Origin: an uncultured Chthoniobacterales bacterium
GTDB taxonomy: Bacteria > Verrucomicrobiota > Verrucomicrobiia > Chthoniobacterales > UBA10450
DNA length: 8,574 nt
Assembly: GCA_955652155.1 (NCBI GenBank)
Contig: CATPAT010000047.1
Coordinates: 1-8,574 of the forward strand
Reading direction: 5' to 3'
Below, in pieces: positions 6,655 through 8,574 of the stretch. The translations under genes and the position numbers were made by a program. The first letter of the stretch is position 1; every line of letters begins with the position of its first letter. The notes beneath the pieces are model-generated. The model did no database searches. It was not told where the DNA came from and saw nothing but the letters and a program-made list of their open reading frames with translations.

Positions 6655-7419
6655 ATGCCAGTCGTTCTGATTGAGAAACAGAGTCCGCAGATCACAGTAG
6701 TGACGTTGAATCGCCCTGAACGGCGCAACTCGTTGACGATTGAGTTGCTGAATGAATTAGTCGCCTCGATTAAAGTTGCTTCCGATCAAGCGGACGAGCG
6801 CGTTCTTATTTTGCGCGGAGCGGGTGCGGCGTTTTGCACTGGACTCGATTTGAAGGAAGCGGCCGACCGGAAGAAGGCGCACGTGACTGCCGAATTGGTC
6901 GCCAAAGCATTGACCACACTTGCCGAAACGCGTCTGGTAACGATCGCGGCCGTTCACGGCGCGGCGGTTGCCGGCGGGGCCGGAATTATGTCAGCCTGCG
7001 ATTTTGTCGTCGCCGCCGAGAAAACAAAGATCGGTTATCCGGAAGTTCGGCGCGGTTTGGTCGCGGGACTCGTCATGACTTTTTTGCGCCGACAAGTTGG
7101 CGAGCGCAACATGCGCGAGCTTGTGCTTAGCGGTGAATTGATCGACGCCGAGCGTGCGCGCGAAATTTGTTTGGTCAATCGCGTGGTTGCGCCTGACCAA
7201 TTGATGATCGAGGCGCAAAAGTTTGCCGATTCAGTTTTGCAAGGCGCTCCCAATGCGCTCACGCAAACCAAGCGTTTGATCGAAGAACTGTGGTCGACTT
7301 CGATCAAAGAAGATGTCGATCTTGCGTTAAAGCATCACATACGCGCGCGCGAATCCGCGGAGGCGCGCGAAGGCATCGCGGCGTTTAACGAAAGACGGAA
7401 ACCGAACTGGGCTTCTTAG
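6655..7419 (+). CDS. Enoyl-CoA hydratase/isomerase family protein, probable 3-methylglutaconyl-CoA hydratase
   Basis: A 254-residue crotonase-superfamily protein of normal length. Visible blocks are TLNRPERRNSL at 17-27, the CoA/oxyanion segment GAAFCTGLDLKEAAD at 57-71, AVHGAAVAGGAGIMSACDFV at 99-118 and KIGYPEVRRGLVAGLV at 125-140. The usual second catalytic glutamate is kept as Glu130. The first (Glu144 in rat mitochondrial hydratase) aligns with Gly110. That substitution is, to my knowledge, common in the LiuC-like hydratases next to methylcrotonyl-CoA carboxylase genes, so it need not mean inactivity. With the carboxyltransferase 23 bases upstream, the simplest reading is two successive steps of leucine breakdown: 3-methylcrotonyl-CoA to 3-methylglutaconyl-CoA, then hydration to HMG-CoA. 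The specific substrate is inferred from context; the superfamily assignment is firm. It ends 33 bases from the convergent gene at 7453. Confidence 0.9.
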   Translation: MPVVLIEKQSPQITVVTLNRPERRNSLTIELLNELVASIKVASDQADERVLILRGAGAAFCTGLDLKEAADRKKAHVTAELVAKALTTLAETRLVTIAAVHGAAVAGGAGIMSACDFVVAAEKTKIGYPEVRRGLVAGLVMTFLRRQVGERNMRELVLSGELIDAERAREICLVNRVVAPDQLMIEAQKFADSVLQGAPNALTQTKRLIEELWSTSIKEDVDLALKHHIRARESAEAREGIAAFNERRKPNWAS

Positions 7420-7452
7420 AGGCTAATGCCGAAGCTGCGCTAGCAGTTAGGA

Positions 7453-7725
7453 CTATGGAACATCCGTAACCTCGAATTCGAAACCCCCGAGCCACCTCGC
7501 CACTAGATTATAAATCGCAGCGGAGATGACGAAGAAGATAAACCCGAAGACAGCCATCAGTATCGGCATGCATAAGTAAAGGATCGCCATCACTTTCATC
7601 TGTTGGCTACCGAATAAGAGCAGCGGAATACCGATGAGCGTGTATAGAAACCCAAGGAGGGCGTACATGGCTGTTGCTATTTTGGCCGATTGTAAAATAG
7701 AGATGCGACTCACTCTTTTTTTCAT
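7453..7725 (-). CDS. DUF3566-like small transmembrane protein
   Basis: A 90-residue integral membrane protein. A basic N terminus (MKKRVSRIS) leads to membrane segment 1 at about 18-39 (TAMYALLGFLYTLIGIPLLLF, split here by its GIP) and segment 2 at about 45-70, rich in I, L, M and F with a central proline. It closes with AAIYNLVARWLGGFEFEV at 69-86. The IYNLVARWLGG block after a long membrane helix is what I associate with DUF3566-type proteins, whose function is unknown. It starts 25 bases after the stop of the broken GYF_2/DUF4190 gene on the same strand. The two were probably one transcription unit, and this gene appears intact while its partner is not. A GAGG lies about 15 bases before the ATG, too distant for an ideal ribosome binding site. 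Confidence 0.75.
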   Translation of the reverse strand: MKKRVSRISILQSAKIATAMYALLGFLYTLIGIPLLLFGSQQMKVMAILYLCMPILMAVFGFIFFVISAAIYNLVARWLGGFEFEVTDVP

Positions 7726-7750
7726 AATTGGTAGATAATTTCCTCACTAT

Positions 7751-8081
7751 TCACTTTCCGGCACCTTGGGCTGCGCTTTGGAGCGCCGCTAAGCCGCCGA
7801 GAAAAAGGAGATACACTAGCCAACCAATTGTTGCGAACTATCCAATGATTAGGCCAGCTATCGCCAGACCTTTGCCTCCTAAGTACGGCCTGTTCTTAAT
7901 ATGCGAAAGGGCGATGTGGCCACAAATAATCGCGGGTACTCGACGATGAAACCACTCGGCTGCCGACCGGTACAACCATGCAGTTACTTCCTACGACCCC
8001 GGAAGTCGCGAGCGCGCTGAGCTGATCTTCCGACGCTGGCCCTTTCGTCTGACCGTTAAGGTCAGTGTAGTAATAGTCCAT
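7751..8081 (-). pseudogene. Broken GYF_2 (DUF4339)-DUF4190 membrane protein gene
   Basis: From the ATG at 8081, frame 1 opens with MDYYYTDLNGQTKGPASEDQ and continues LSALATSGVVGSNCMVVPVGS, a typical GYF_2 domain start. The frame then loses similarity and stops at TAA (7896). Shifting by one base near 7955 restores AEW, the usual end of the GYF_2 motif, and at once gives VPAIICGHIALSHIKN, GGKGLAIAGLIIG, then a TAG stop, then FATIGWLVYLLFLGGLAALQ and a terminal TGA at 7751-7753. CGHIALS...GKGLAIAGL is the DUF4190 membrane motif. Three lesions are therefore visible: a net single-base frameshift, loss of most of the linker normally found between the two domains, and an in-frame TAG inside the membrane domain where homologues usually have Tyr. 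The intact protein would have been a small membrane protein with a cytoplasmic GYF_2 domain; its role is unknown. Confidence 0.75.
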
Positions 8082-8150
8082 ACGCGGCTGAGGTCAGGCT
8101 GAGCGAAACATCGCCAAGGAGCAAGAACTATGTCCACCTAACGACTTGAG

Positions 8151-8368
8151 TTAGTCTCCGCCATCGTCCCCGCCGTCGTCACTCATGTCTTCGCCTTCAT
8201 CGTCCGACGCGTCTTCCATACTGTCTTCATCGGCGGTGTCGTCAGAATCGACTTCTTCATCGGTGTCTTCGGCAGCGGCGACCTCATCTTCCTCGGCGCC
8301 GCGATTGCCTTTCCGGCCAGAAGGATCAGAACGAAGACAGCGAAACAGATTTTGGAACTGTCGGCCAC
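8151..8368 (-). pseudogene. Frameshifted short acidic protein with signal peptide
   Basis: A GTG at 8368 opens MADSSKICFAVFVLILLAGK followed by AIAA, which looks like a complete Sec signal peptide with an AIA|A cleavage site. In that frame the sequence becomes K/P/T-rich. In the frame offset by two bases, starting exactly where the signal peptide ends, it reads (A)EEDEVAAAEDTDEEVDSDD and continues TADEDSMEDASDDEGED, then MSDDGGDDGGD to a TAA at 8151. A small exported, highly acidic protein of about 70 residues with one indel around 8290-8300 explains both halves. The acidic frame is itself open upstream without an ATG, so a cytoplasmic acidic ORF, a sequencing error, or chance are alternatives. 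No ribosome binding site is seen before the GTG. I know of no family match. Confidence 0.35.
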
Positions 8369-8394
8369 GCGCCCAATAGTCGGAGGACGTGTGC

Positions 8395-8433
8395 GCCCTT
8401 TTCTACTTTTTACTTCCTAATTCTTACTTTCCT
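8395..8433. repeat. Low-complexity purine/pyrimidine tract
   Basis: Just after the stop of the right-edge gene, the minus strand reads as an almost pure purine-plus-T tract made of degenerate GGAA(A)GTAA units: GGAAAGTAAGAATTA, then GGAAGTAAAAAGTAGAAAA. The composition is sharply unlike the GC-rich flanks. It contains no hairpin, so it is not an intrinsic terminator. It may be decayed repeat or spacer sequence. Confidence 0.4.
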
Positions 8434-8574
8434 ATCGCATCCCGGTGTCGCAATGCCACTCAACCTTCGTCATTTGTCCAGCCGTAACATCGACATCAAA
8501 CGGCCCGTAGCGCCCGATTCCTTTTTGCTGATCTTTCTTTGTCACCGTGTAATGACCGGGCGCGAGTGAAACTC
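8432..8574 (-). CDS. C-terminal fragment of a protein with a carboxypeptidase-regulatory/prealbumin-like beta-sandwich (partial)
   Basis: The minus strand is open from the right edge to a TAG at 8432-8434, encoding the last 46 residues: VSLAPGHYTVTKKDQQKGIG, then RYGPFDVDVTAGQMTKVEWHC and DTGMR. The LAPGHYTVT turn followed by FDVDVTAGQMTKVEW is the alternating beta-strand pattern of carboxypeptidase-regulatory or prealbumin-like domains, often found in exported proteins. The start and any other domains lie beyond 8574, so its function cannot be stated. The coding call rests on the coherent strand pattern and a clean terminal stop; the fold is inferred. Confidence 0.55.
   Translation of the reverse strand, partial: VSLAPGHYTVTKKDQQKGIGRYGPFDVDVTAGQMTKVEWHCDTGMR

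Noticed and set aside
7423..7450. CTAATGC...GCAGTTAG inverted repeat as a bidirectional terminator
   Set aside because: It sits sensibly between convergent genes, but the stem is short with a bulge, the loop is long, and no T tract follows on either strand.
8185..8379. Serine-rich plus-strand ORF
   Set aside because: The poly-serine run is simply the complement of the GAC/GAT/GAA-rich acidic frame on the minus strand.
1..8574. CRISPR array, tRNA/rRNA, transposase or phage genes, toxin-antitoxin or defence system
   Set aside because: No regularly spaced repeats, cloverleaf-like segments, recombinase motifs or paired small toxin/antitoxin ORFs were found on either strand.

Overview
The window is bacterial chromosomal DNA of moderate to high GC. 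It looks like ordinary core and metabolic genome plus a small eroding accessory patch at the right end. Several traits point to a soil- or freshwater-type Verrucomicrobiota, perhaps Chthoniobacterales: a CHASE3/PAS sensor kinase, a manC-ruvX-truA run, a leucine/isoprenoid-type acyl-CoA carboxylase beta subunit beside a crotonase, GYF_2/DUF4190 and DUF3566-like small membrane proteins, and weak or absent Shine-Dalgarno sequences. This placement is inference from gene types only; there is no rRNA or other marker in the window.

Layout. Positions 1-4417 hold four genes, all on the minus strand. Transcription order (right to left) is a mannose-1-phosphate guanylyltransferase, the RuvX/YqgF nuclease-fold protein and tRNA pseudouridine synthase TruA, separated by only 5 bases each. 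After 76 bases comes a large sensor histidine kinase with two CHASE3-like sensor regions and two PAS domains, whose catalytic end runs off the left edge. Positions 4501-7419 are on the plus strand: a small membrane protein of unknown function, a ~200-base spacer with inverted repeats, a biotin-dependent carboxyltransferase (methylcrotonyl-CoA carboxylase beta-like) and a crotonase that resembles 3-methylglutaconyl-CoA hydratase. The last two fit consecutive steps of leucine catabolism. The biotin carboxylase alpha subunit and the other enzymes of the pathway are not in the window.

Positions 7453-8574 switch back to the minus strand: a DUF3566-like membrane protein, a broken GYF_2/DUF4190 gene (frameshift, lost linker and in-frame stop), a short secreted-looking acidic ORF whose signal peptide and acidic body lie in different frames, and the C-terminal 46 residues of a further gene cut by the right edge. 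The two broken ORFs are the least expected content. I see no tRNA, rRNA, CRISPR array, transposase, phage gene or convincing new defence system.
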